Origin: Croceicoccus sp. Ery15
GTDB taxonomy: Bacteria; Pseudomonadota; Alphaproteobacteria; Sphingomonadales; Sphingomonadaceae
Assembly (NCBI RefSeq): GCF_020985305.1
Contig: NZ_CP087588.1
Coordinates: 558,001-622,000, forward strand
Length of the DNA stretch: 64,000 nucleotides
Direction: 5' to 3'
Positions within the stretch are counted from its first letter, which is position 1. Each line of letters starts with the position of its first letter. Shown here piece after piece: positions 38,311 to 46,287 of this stretch. The notes below the pieces were generated by a model. The model was not told the DNA's origin and made no database searches. It was given only the letters and a program-made list of their open reading frames with translations. A program made the position numbers and the translations under genes.

Positions 38311-41300
38311 GCACTCACCTCCTGAACGTAGATCGGGTTATCCTCGTCGAAGCGGATCGGCATGCCGTCGCCTTCCCACCGCTTCATGATCCGTTCCGAA
38401 CTCTCGGCAAGATCCACCATGCGGGTTTGCATCGCGGCCATTTCGCTGCGCATCTTGTCGAGAATTTCGGAGTTGTAGTTGATCGCGTCGATCTGCATTT
38501 GCGCGTATTCGACCTGACTATCCGCCGCGAAGATACCGGCATCGACAGAGCCAAGAACTTCACCCACCGCCCGCTGATAATCCAGCGACGAAGATGCATT
38601 TTCCTTTGCGGCTTCAAGGTATGCGGTCGAAACCTCTTGCAGCTTCGAAAGCGCTTCAAGGTCGCCATCGCGGGCCAGTGCTGAAGTCGTGCGGAATTGC
38701 GCATCGATCTGGGCGAAGCTGTTTCCGGTGCTGGTGGTCAGCAGTTCCTGTTTGAATTCGCGCAGACTATCGGCCAGCGGCGCGAACTGATCGATGATCG
38801 CATGCGCGTCCTGCAACTGGTAGATCATCTTTTGCAGGGGCTTTAGCGTGTCCTTGATGCCCAGCAATTCGCTTTCGCGGGCCAGTGCCAAAGCCTCTTG
38901 TTCGCGGCCAAGCAGTTAGAGGATTTGTGCCTCCATATCCGCCCGCTCTTGGAAGTCGGCAATCAGATCGTCGGTCGCGCTCTCGATTGCCTCCTTGCGC
39001 TTGATCGCAAGCAGTTCCTCTAGTTGAGCATATTCCTCTGCACTTGCGCCCGCCTCTGCGAAGATGTCCTCCAGCTGCGCGAATTCCTTTTGCAGCATGT
39101 CGAGCGCATAGCCGAGCGGGTCTTGCAGCGATTGCAGTTCCGAAAAGACGCTTTCGAATTTGAGCGCCTTCTGAAGCTGTGCCTGCACATCGTCGCCAAA
39201 CTCAATCAGGCGCTTCGTGCTTTCGCGGATGCCGATGATCGCACCGTCTGCAATCGCGTCCGCAATGGCATATGCAATTGCCGCCTCGGCATCGTCGTTA
39301 AAGTCGATTGCGCCCTTTTTCTTTTTCAGGCTGGTGCCCGAAGTGTTGACGCGGAAGTCACCGCCACGAACGCCGATGGTCGTGTTGAAGTTGCCAATCT
39401 CACCGCCGAACAGATCGGCAATTTCCGACAGGCCAGCAAGCACCGAACCGGCAAGGCTGTCCGCAGCGCCGTAGCCGCTCGAATCCTTGCCCGCGATGGT
39501 GTAGCTATCCGCGCCAGTGATATTCGCCCGCGCCGTGCGGTTTCCGCCGAACAGGCCACCCACCAAACCGCCGAGAACAGAACCGAGCGCGCTACCGATT
39601 GCGCCGCCGATAGGTCCGCCGATGGTCGTGCCGATTACCTGACCGGCAGCGCCGCCAATCACCGAACCGAGTTGTTCAGTCTGGCTTTGATTGCCGAAGA
39701 TCGCCTGCCCGACCAGAAGCCCGGTGCCGCCGCCCTGCAACAGGTTCTGCATGGTCCTGCCGAACTGGCCATCCATCTTGAAAATGTCAGAAAGTTCAGA
39801 GCCAATGGTGCGAGCGAGTTCTTTGCCCGTCTTTTTGCCATCCGGTCCAATTTCATCGTAGAAGCCGCCAACTTTGGTTTTGAGCAATTCGCCCAACGGC
39901 CCGCTAACTGCGGCGGTGTTGCCGGTGAAAATACCAAGCAGCGCACCGATGCCGGAACCCAGCGAGCCGAGACTTTCCAGCATGCCGATCATGCGGGCCA
40001 GTTCGTCATTCAGCAGCCGCGCCGCATCTGCCTCTTGCTCAAGCGCGCTTTCGCCCTTGATGATTTCGGTGCGCAGCTTCAGGTAATCTTCCCAAGCCTT
40101 GTTTACGTCCGCAATGCCATCACGCGCAGCCATTGCCTTAAACGCCTGCTCTTCCAGCGCCAGCGCAGCCAGTTCGCGCTCCGGCCCTACCTTGCCAAGT
40201 AATGCCAATTCATCGCGCAGAGGCTGAAGGATATTGCTCTCGAAATCGGCCTGCGCCTGTGCGCGGGTGGCAGTTTCCCATGCCTGACCCGCCGCCAGAA
40301 TGCGCTGGCGCAATTCTTCGGTCGGCGCTGCCGCTGCATTGGCCGCAACTTCCATCTTCTTGATCTCGATGGCCGTCTTGCCGATGCGAGCCGTTTCCTG
40401 CTCAAGCGCCTCTGCGTAGCGGGTGGATGCCTCAATGGCCCGCTGCAAAGCCCGCGCTTCTTCGTCGATTGCCTTCTTGCGTGCGGAACCGCCGCCCTTG
40501 CGGTCTGCAATCATTTCGTCGGCCTGTGCGCGAAGGCGTTCATTGCGCCGATTGATCGCGGCGTCCGTAATGGCCCCGCCCAACTCACCAATATAGTCGC
40601 GGCCAAGAGCCTTCTGCATTTCAGACTGCCACGCGCCAGCAGCCTTTTGCGCGGCCCCTGCATAACTGTTTTCAATGGCGGCAATCTGGGGCGCGTCAAG
40701 TGTCGGGATAGACAGGCCAAGCGCATTATTGACGGCGCTGGTGAAGCTGTTGATCGCCCCCGTCGCCAATTGGATCAGCCGGTTAATCGCGCTGATGCTG
40801 GCGTTAACACCGGAAATGAAAACGTCACCGATAACCGCAGGGAATTGCCGCCACGTTTCCTTGATGGCATTGAACGCGCCGACCATATTGCCGATCAGCC
40901 GGTTCGCGCTTTCACGCCCCTGCTTGTCGCTTTCCCAGAACCATTCTTCGAATGATGTTTGTGCGCCGGTTACGGCGGGGCCGACCACATTCCAAAGCCC
41001 GTCCGCGATAACATCCCAAGTCCCCAGAAGGGTATCGCCCATCGTAACGGCGGTGCCTTCAAGGTTCTTCATTTCATCGGCGGTCAGGCCAAGCGACTTT
41101 ATGAAAGCATCGCTATCAGCGGCCTCGTTCATCTTGTCAGTATATTGATCAAGAACGAAAGCGGCCCCACCTGCGGCAATGATGAACGGCGCGAAGCGGG
41201 CGGCAAGAACGCCAACGTCCTTGGCGAAGCCCGCAACGCCCAGTCCCGCCTGCTGCATGATACCGCCAATCTGTGTGCCCTGCTGCATGAACACGGTTAG

Positions 41301-41561
41301 AGGCTTCTGGCCCGAAGCCAGACCAACCGCTATATCCTGCAACTGGAAAGACAGGTTCTGGACATGATGTGCGGCAAGGCCGGACTGCCTGCCCACACCC
41401 TGCACGCCGCGCCCGAAGGCCCCAAAATTATCATTGGCGGCTTTGGTCTTTTTACCAACGCCATCAGCCATCTTGCCGACTTCGCGTTCGACCTTCTGCA
41501 AATCCTGCTGAAGTTTGGCGATCTCGGCCACGATCTCGATATTCAGCGTGCCAGAGTTCAT
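38307..41561 (-). pseudogene. phage tail tape-measure gene interrupted by an in-frame TAA
   Basis: From 41561 the frame encodes 881 residues of a lambda-type tape-measure protein (LSFQLQDIAVGLASGQKPLTVFMQQGTQIG near the N-terminus, a hydrophobic Gly/Ala-rich middle, a coiled-coil C-terminus). It then meets TAA at 38916-38918. The same frame goes on for a further 202 codons with matching sequence (LLGREQEALALARESELLGIKDTLKPL) and the TGA at 38307. The stop lies where related proteins usually have Glu, so one G-to-T change (GAA to TAA) would explain it. Reinitiation, for example at TTG 38891, could still make the tail piece. Confidence 0.8.
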
Positions 41562-41629
41562 TTTGGCGGTCCTAGTTTAGCGATTGTATTGCCCATGATC
41601 TGAATTGCAGATGTGTGTGAAAGGGTCCG

Positions 41630-41676
41630 GGGTCGGTACTATGCCGAAAGGACCTGTAGTTTCGAAGCTGCCCCCC
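41630..41676. repeat. intergenic repeat element, copy 1
   Basis: GGGTCGGTACTATGCCGA (41630-41647) and, 20 bases on, GCTGCCCCCC. The 18-mer is identical to 43479-43496 and contains a 6-bp hairpin (TCGGTA/TGCCGA with a CTA loop). It lies between the tape-measure and capsid genes. Confidence 0.6.
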
Positions 41677-41816
41677 AAGGTTCCGGCTGGCAGGCCATTG
41701 AACAACCTGCCAGCCTTCCCCTCGACTGACGGGCGATGCGGCAAGGAATAGTCCGCATCGCCTCCCTTTCCCGGCGCGGCCAAGTGGTGCTTGGGTGAGG
41801 CTCGCGCCGAAACTCA

Positions 41817-42914
41817 TTAGGCGACGTTACCGAAGTCACCGTAGATCAGTGCCTCGGGACGCTTCACAGCCATGCCGATACGCTCTTCGCCACGGATGGC
41901 GACGAGGTTGCGGGTGAAAAAGTCGTCATGCTCGGTGCTGATCTCGATGCGCGTCCGGTGACGATCATAGAGCGTTTGCGACTTGAAGCTGCCGACCAGG
42001 AACTTGTCCACGGTCTGCGCCTGTGTCGGGACTACCGGCAGGCCGAACAGCATCGGGGTCACGTTCGCGCCCGGATCACCAAGGATGTATTTGCCGTCGC
42101 CATCCTTCAGCAGTCGCATCCGCCACCAATCGGACGGATGAATGACAATGCCATCAGGCGGAACATCGGTCAGCGAACACTGCAGGATGGCAGCGCCGAT
42201 CATGTCAATCATGTTCGGGCTGGCGAGGCTCATCGGATCGCTGAAGGCGGTGGCATTCGTGACCATGCCATCAAGGTTCTGGCCGGTGCCATCGCCTGCC
42301 AAAAGCTGCGCCTCTTCCTTCAAAGCCACGCCATAGGTCAGTTCCTCGTCGATGAGGGACTGAAGCTGCGGCACGTCTTCCAGCACCTGCACAGATGCGG
42401 GGATCCAGTGCGCAATGGTGCGGATCGGTGCAGTCGCCAGATCGAACGTGAGAGCGCTTTCCGGCTTGAGGGTGCCTTCCGCCACCATTTCGGCTGCATT
42501 CGTGCGAGCGGTAAGCTGGGGGTATTCCACGCTGCCGGTCGAGACGTTCACCGTCGTCATCAGAGAACGAATGGTAAGCCGGCGCTTGGGTAGCCCAACG
42601 ATCTGTTCGCGCTTCGGGACGATAAGGCTGTCACCGGTTGCGCTGGTAATCGTGGTCTTCAGCTCAAGGCCGATATGCCCACGGTTCTGCATCAGGCCTT
42701 TAACCTCGTGGCCAACTTCACGAGTGAACTCATGGCCCCAGCTATCGCCGCCGCCATTGAAATCACCGCCATGCCGCACGCCTTTCTGCTCGGCCTCGTC
42801 CATACGCGCTGAAAGGGTGCGCACTGCCTCTTCGACCGAGAGCACGCCACTTTTGATCGCTTCTGCGACCTCGCCAACGGTTTTTGCGTCCCTGAGTTTG
42901 GTTTCGATGTTCAT
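41817..42914 (-). CDS. phage major capsid protein, HK97 family
   Basis: This 365-residue protein has an N-terminal coiled-coil delta-like region (about 1-75) and then the HK97 fold: GHIGLELKTTITSATGDSLIVP, IAHWIPASVQVLEDVPQLQSLID, IVIHPSDWWRMRLLKDGDGKYI, and a typical end with RNLVAIRGEERIGMAVKRPEA. No separate scaffold or protease gene is seen, so maturation would depend on a helper or has been lost. The frame is intact, in contrast with the broken tape-measure gene downstream. Confidence 0.92.
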   Translation of the reverse strand: MNIETKLRDAKTVGEVAEAIKSGVLSVEEAVRTLSARMDEAEQKGVRHGGDFNGGGDSWGHEFTREVGHEVKGLMQNRGHIGLELKTTITSATGDSLIVPKREQIVGLPKRRLTIRSLMTTVNVSTGSVEYPQLTARTNAAEMVAEGTLKPESALTFDLATAPIRTIAHWIPASVQVLEDVPQLQSLIDEELTYGVALKEEAQLLAGDGTGQNLDGMVTNATAFSDPMSLASPNMIDMIGAAILQCSLTDVPPDGIVIHPSDWWRMRLLKDGDGKYILGDPGANVTPMLFGLPVVPTQAQTVDKFLVGSFKSQTLYDRHRTRIEISTEHDDFFTRNLVAIRGEERIGMAVKRPEALIYGDFGNVA

Positions 42915-43028
42915 TACTCAAATCCCGAATCTTGGATCGTTCGGGCATGAGAAAGGGTGCGCACGAAACGATCTCGACAAAACAAAGCCCACGCGTTTCT
43001 GCGCGGTATCTCGGTTGTCGCTGATCGC

Positions 43029-43102
43029 CCCAGCCTCCCGCTGGGCAAACGGTCTGCGCGATGTTGGAAAACCCCAGCGTCCCGTTGGGCATGATTTCCA
43101 AC
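43029..43102. other. paired hairpins upstream of the capsid gene
   Basis: Two related hairpins, CCCAGC-ctccc-GCTGGG (43029-43045) and CCCAGC-gtccc-GTTGGG (43073-43089), start 44 bases apart. The second is enclosed by GTTGGAA (43063-43069) and TTCCAAC (43096-43102). A third CCCAGC lies at 43117, again 44 bases on. The 244-base gap (42915-43158) has no convincing gene. Confidence 0.5.
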
Positions 43103-43158
43103 CCTCTTGACCGGACCCCAGCCAAGCACGGGTCTCTTGGCATAAAATTGAACAGGTG

Positions 43159-43398
43159 TCAATTCTTGAACATCCGGAGCAGCTCGTCGCCGTGAACATC
43201 GATCTGCATTGCTTGATTGCGCAGCCAGTTCGCGGTTTTCTTGGAACCGCCTTGCAGCAGGGCGCGCTCGACCAACGCCTGCATTGCACCGATCACAGCG
43301 GCCTGTTCGCTGATACCGGCTGCCACCATGGTGTTTACCCAGTTATGGGCCTTTTCTCGGACCTCGTGCGCATCCTGCAGTTTCTCGTCATTGCTCAT
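43159..43398 (-). CDS. small helical protein of unknown function (island)
   Basis: This 79-residue, mostly helical acidic/basic protein (SNDEKLQDAHEVREKAHNWVNTMVAAGISEQAAVIGAMQALVERALL) belongs to no family I recognise. A good ribosome-binding AAGGAG lies 8 bases before ATG 43398. It sits between the replication gene and the capsid gene, flanked on both sides by structured intergenic DNA. Confidence 0.6.
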   Translation of the reverse strand: MSNDEKLQDAHEVREKAHNWVNTMVAAGISEQAAVIGAMQALVERALLQGGSKKTANWLRNQAMQIDVHGDELLRMFKN

Positions 43399-43424
43399 CG
43401 ATAGTCTCCTTGGTTGATTAGCCT

Positions 43425-43442
43425 CGCGCGCGCCCGCGCGCG
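43425..43442. repeat. alternating CG palindrome
   Basis: CGCGCGCG-CC-CGCGCGCG in the gap upstream of the 79-residue gene. It can form a hairpin and is the kind of alternating purine-pyrimidine run that adopts Z-DNA. Confidence 0.5.
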
Positions 43443-43478
43443 TGCAAATTCCTGTATTAGCGATATCGCGCGGGTATC

Positions 43479-43524
43479 GGGTCGGTACTATGCCGAGCGG
43501 CGCTAGGCTTTGCAGGTGCCCCCC
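43479..43524. repeat. intergenic repeat element, copy 2
   Basis: The same 18-mer as at 41630-41647, followed 19 bases later by GGTGCCCCCC. It lies directly after the end of the replication-type gene. Confidence 0.6.
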
Positions 43525-43529
43525 GCCCA

Positions 43530-44339
43530 TTAGAACACCATGACCGCATCGGTTAGCGGCTCCCTGTATTTGTCAGGCAGGCCGCCGCCGTTGATGAACT
43601 TCGACAGGGTTGCTGCCGGTATGGGGACAGCCTTTGCCAGCCGCGATTGCTCGCCCGATTCGCTGCGCTTCAGGTGGTCGACCGTCCATTGCCAAAGTTC
43701 GGCCAAATCGCCCGTTTTGGGGTCATGTTCTAATTCAGGTGTTTCAGAGCCGGTTTTTCCCGCCTTGGGATGGCTATTATATAAGCGCTGAGACGTGGTC
43801 AGCAGATTGGCCGGAACAGATTTGACGGATTTCTGCGATTTTGCCTGTTTCACTGCTGACAATGCCTCAGCAGACATATTCCCTCCTGCTGAGGCGTGGT
43901 CAGCAGAATTGTTCCCATCTGCTGAGACGTGGTCAGCGGCCTTTTTTTCTGACCAGCCGAGATATTCGTTGGTCGCCTTGGCGGTGAAGGGCGGTTTGCC
44001 GCTCATGATCCACGTTAGGCGATACTGGCGGGAATGGCGCTCTTTCCACACGGCCTCATGCGCAATATCGAGCAAGCCGCGCTCCATGCAGTCAGCGACT
44101 GCGCGGGCAATGCGGGTGAAGTTTTTGTTACCGAGACCCTCGGCTATTTCACGATAGCTGCAACCGATCTGGCCGTTGTTGTAGCCGTTGAAGCGGTCGA
44201 GAATTTCTATCAAGACAGCCCGAGCGTAAAGGTCGAGACTTCGATAAGCCTCGCTGTGTTTGACGCACTTGGGGAGGCCAATAAGGCCTTCCCCTCGCGT
44301 GTCTGCGCGGTGATCCGCTTTCCATTTCTTCCTGCCCAC
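43530..44339 (-). CDS. phage/satellite replication-type protein with internal iterons
   Basis: This 269-residue protein begins with a winged-helix-like region (CSYREIAEGLGNKNFTRIARAVADCMERGLLDIAHEA, residues about 60-100). A low-complexity linker with 11-residue repeats (SADHVSADGNN, SADHASAGGNM) follows, then a C-terminal helical region (LPIPAATLSKFINGG-like). The layout recalls phage replication initiators such as lambda O, which carry the origin inside their own gene. This is an inference; no helicase or primase motif is present. GTG start at 44339 after GAGGT. Confidence 0.55.
   Translation of the reverse strand: MGRKKWKADHRADTRGEGLIGLPKCVKHSEAYRSLDLYARAVLIEILDRFNGYNNGQIGCSYREIAEGLGNKNFTRIARAVADCMERGLLDIAHEAVWKERHSRQYRLTWIMSGKPPFTAKATNEYLGWSEKKAADHVSADGNNSADHASAGGNMSAEALSAVKQAKSQKSVKSVPANLLTTSQRLYNSHPKAGKTGSETPELEHDPKTGDLAELWQWTVDHLKRSESGEQSRLAKAVPIPAATLSKFINGGGLPDKYREPLTDAVMVF
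43787..43937. repeat. four palindromic iteron-like repeats (candidate replication origin)
   Basis: The dyad GCTGA-N7-TCAGC occurs at 43787-43803, 43855-43871, 43888-43904 and 43921-43937. The first and last copies are identical over all 17 bases (spacer GACGTGG) and the third differs by one base. The last three are 33 bases apart; the first is 68 bases away, in another reading frame and next to an AT-rich stretch (TATTATATAA, 43774-43783). Confidence 0.6.
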
Positions 44340-44348
44340 GGATGCACC

Positions 44349-44657
44349 TCAGCCCTCATGCTCAGGCTCGCGCCCGTCATGTTCGTCGCCCCCGGGGTCG
44401 GCAATTGGGCAACCGGGCCCACCGCCCCACATGCCCGGTCGATGGATGCAAAAGTCATCCTCGGACAGATTGCCGTCTTGTTCGTCTCCGTTCGGTTCAA
44501 TGTCCGGGTCACCATCCACACGGTCCAACGCGGCGGTCAGGATCAATGCCATCTCGCCGGTCACCGTTTGCATGGCGACAACCGATTCCAGCATTGCTTC
44601 GATGTCCTGACGTGCGAGCGGGATGGCGCTGTTCGAAAGGTGATGGAGATTACCCAT
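44349..44657 (-). CDS. small acidic protein of unknown function (island)
   Basis: This 102-residue protein has a helical N-terminal half (LARQDIEAMLESVVAMQTVTGEMALILTAALDRV) and a Gly/Asp/Glu-rich, probably disordered tail. It belongs to no family I recognise. Its start overlaps the end of the next upstream gene by eight bases, and the replication-type gene follows 9 bases later. Confidence 0.55.
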   Translation of the reverse strand: MGNLHHLSNSAIPLARQDIEAMLESVVAMQTVTGEMALILTAALDRVDGDPDIEPNGDEQDGNLSEDDFCIHRPGMWGGGPGCPIADPGGDEHDGREPEHEG

Positions 44658-44877
44658 TGTCCACCTCCCGCCGCATAGTCACTTCGGCCTCAAGCGCGTC
44701 TGCCTCAGCAAGAGCAAGCAGGGCGCGGCGCTCCATCTCAACCTGTGCGGCCCGCATTTCGACATCCGAAAGATCTCGATAGAAGCGAAACTCGGAGCGG
44801 GTATGGAACGGCGGCGACGGTGGAATTGTATCCAGCCAATCGCAAAACGCGGTGACGCGGTGTTCTCGGATGCTCAT
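44650..44877 (-). CDS. small protein of unknown function (island)
   Basis: This 75-residue protein (SIREHRVTAFCDWLDTIPPSPPFHTRSEF, then a charged helix rich in Ala/Glu) has no recognised family. ATGA overlap with the gene upstream shows it belongs to the same leftward operon. Confidence 0.55.
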   Translation of the reverse strand: MSIREHRVTAFCDWLDTIPPSPPFHTRSEFRFYRDLSDVEMRAAQVEMERRALLALAEADALEAEVTMRREVDNG

Positions 44878-45125
44878 TGCGCTGTCTCCCGATAAGAGCC
44901 GGACAACGCCGCGAATTCATCTTGGCACTTTACGGATTCTTCGCGGCAGGCATCGACCAGATCGGCCAAGCCTTCGATTGCGTCTGCACTGCTTTCTGAA
45001 ACGCATTGCGAGCAGGCAAGGAGGCGCATCAGGCGTTCGATGCGGCAAAGGCGGTTCGTCAGTTCTTCGAAGCGAAGGACCGCGCCCCAGATGTCGCTGC
45101 TAGGGTCTTTCTTAACAGTGTTCAT
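44874..45125 (-). CDS. small helical protein of unknown function (island)
   Basis: This 83-residue predicted all-helical protein (VLRFEELTNRLCRIERLMRLLACSQCVSESSADAIEGLADLVDACREES) with four Cys has no recognised family. ATGA overlaps tie it to the genes on both sides. Confidence 0.55.
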   Translation of the reverse strand: MNTVKKDPSSDIWGAVLRFEELTNRLCRIERLMRLLACSQCVSESSADAIEGLADLVDACREESVKCQDEFAALSGSYRETAQ

Positions 45126-45415
45126 TTTCCGCCTCCCGTTTCGTCGTGAATCGCCCAGCGATGAACGAGACGCAGCCCGCCAGCGTAACCGCGCGCCCTG
45201 CGATACTCGTTGAAAATCATCGGGGGATGGTTCGGCAGGGAAGGCGAAACTGTCACCAAATAGGTGCTGTCCGCGCCCTTACCGATTACGACATGGCGGT
45301 CGATTACGATTGCAGGCTGGGGCAGGGCAGTGCTAAAGGCCTTCGAGTTGTTTGCCGCAACATTCGAAGCCCTCAGTTCGCACCCCGCGTTCTGGGGGTT
45401 TTTCGTTGGTTCCAT
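45122..45415 (-). CDS. small protein of unknown function (island)
   Basis: This 97-residue protein is beta-rich in the middle (PAIVIDRHVVIGKGADSTYLVTVSPSL) with a basic C-terminal part. It has no recognised family. ATG 45415 (or GTG 45418) overlaps the stop of the AlpA-like gene, and the TGA overlaps the next start. Confidence 0.5.
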   Translation of the reverse strand: MEPTKNPQNAGCELRASNVAANNSKAFSTALPQPAIVIDRHVVIGKGADSTYLVTVSPSLPNHPPMIFNEYRRARGYAGGLRLVHRWAIHDETGGGK

Positions 45416-45591
45416 CACTGCACCTCACTGGTAAAAGCGCGGTCCAACTCGGATTTGCGAAAATACAAGCGCTTGCCCTTACGGATGCAGGGGAGGGATC
45501 CGGTTTCACACAGGTGGTAAACGATGCGTGGAGTGGCCCCGATATATTCGGCGGCTGCTTTGGCACCGGACAACAGGTCGTTCGACAGCAT
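45415..45591 (-). CDS. AlpA-like excisionase / MerR-type helix-turn-helix protein
   Basis: This 58-residue winged-helix protein (GAKAAAEYIGATPRIVYHLCETGSLPCIRKGKRLYFRKSELDRAF) is typical of the Xis/AlpA group that controls integrase direction and early transcription in prophages and satellites. AAGGAG lies 7 bases before ATG 45591. It is the first gene of the leftward operon and faces the divergent regulator. Confidence 0.75.
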   Translation of the reverse strand: MLSNDLLSGAKAAAEYIGATPRIVYHLCETGSLPCIRKGKRLYFRKSELDRAFTSEVQ

Positions 45592-45604
45592 TGCATTGCT
45601 CCTT

Positions 45605-45613
45605 CTAACGCAA
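45605..45613. promoter_or_regulatory. operator-like half site 1 (CTAACGCAA)
   Basis: CTAACGCAA just upstream of the AlpA-like start is the inverse of TTGCGTTAG at 45681-45689. The pair brackets the divergent promoter region. Confidence 0.45.
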
Positions 45614-45680
45614 CAATATGTTTGCGCTGGAAACACCTCTTGCCACGGGTTCCGCCTGCTGGCAAGAGGCTACAACAATT

Positions 45681-45689
45681 TTGCGTTAG
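45681..45689. promoter_or_regulatory. operator-like half site 2 (TTGCGTTAG)
   Basis: Inverted partner of the box at 45605-45613, 76 bases apart and close to the start of the rightward regulator. Confidence 0.45.
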
Positions 45690-45702
45690 AAAGTCTCGAC
45701 CC

Positions 45703-46287
45703 TTGGAATTTGGCTTATCTCGGGCGCAGCTGCTGGAACTGCTCGCGAACGCGATGTTCATCGCGCCTGATCGTCGTTCTGCATTGCTAGGACGATTCCA
45801 GCATCTGCAACGTCTAGCAATTGTGGGTGGCGTAAATCCGGGTCGAGGCAAAGCGGCGAAATACTCTTCCCAACAGGTCCTAGTAATAGCTTTCGCTTTC
45901 CAGTTGCTGCAGGTCGGCATGACCCCGGAGCGGGCCGTTCAAATAGTCAAAGAGAACTTATCGAGCTTCGACACCGCTATCGATCTCTTGCTTGCAGGCG
46001 AGGGTGCTTATGCAACCTTTGATCCGTGTGTTCTTTCGGCGTCAAATAACGGCTCGAATACAGACGTAGCTTTGCAGTCATTCGTCATAATGACGCGGGA
46101 AACCCTACCGGATGCCATCGACATCTACTTTGGCGGTCATGATGTCGAATTTCCTCGAATTGTGATCATCAGTCTAACCAGCATTTTTGAACTCATTTGC
46201 CAATTCCTCGACCACGGGTCGGGAATGCCTTCGAGTTTGGCCTTCAAAGTCGCTCTTGAAGAAAGGGGTAATCTTGGCGATTCGTAA
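45703..46287 (+). CDS. divergent island regulator (helix-turn-helix-like)
   Basis: This protein of about 194 residues resembles, in layout, MerR-like repressors of tRNA-integrated elements: LSRAQLLELLANAMF, then RFQHLQRLAIVGGVNPGRGKAAKYSSQQVLVIAFAFQLLQVGMTPERAVQIVKENL, and a beta-rich C-terminal half. It is divergent from the AlpA-like gene with paired operator boxes between, so it is the best candidate for the element's repressor. TTG 45703 is an inferred start; ATG 45754 is the first ATG. It overlaps the integrase start by 14 bases. Confidence 0.6.
   Translation: MEFGLSRAQLLELLANAMFIAPDRRSALLGRFQHLQRLAIVGGVNPGRGKAAKYSSQQVLVIAFAFQLLQVGMTPERAVQIVKENLSSFDTAIDLLLAGEGAYATFDPCVLSASNNGSNTDVALQSFVIMTRETLPDAIDIYFGGHDVEFPRIVIISLTSIFELICQFLDHGSGMPSSLAFKVALEERGNLGDS

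Noticed and set aside
42918..43289. 123-codon minus-strand frame between capsid and the 79-residue gene
   Set aside because: It overlaps the well-supported 79-residue gene in another frame and has Cys/Arg/Pro-rich shadow composition; the region is better explained by hairpins.
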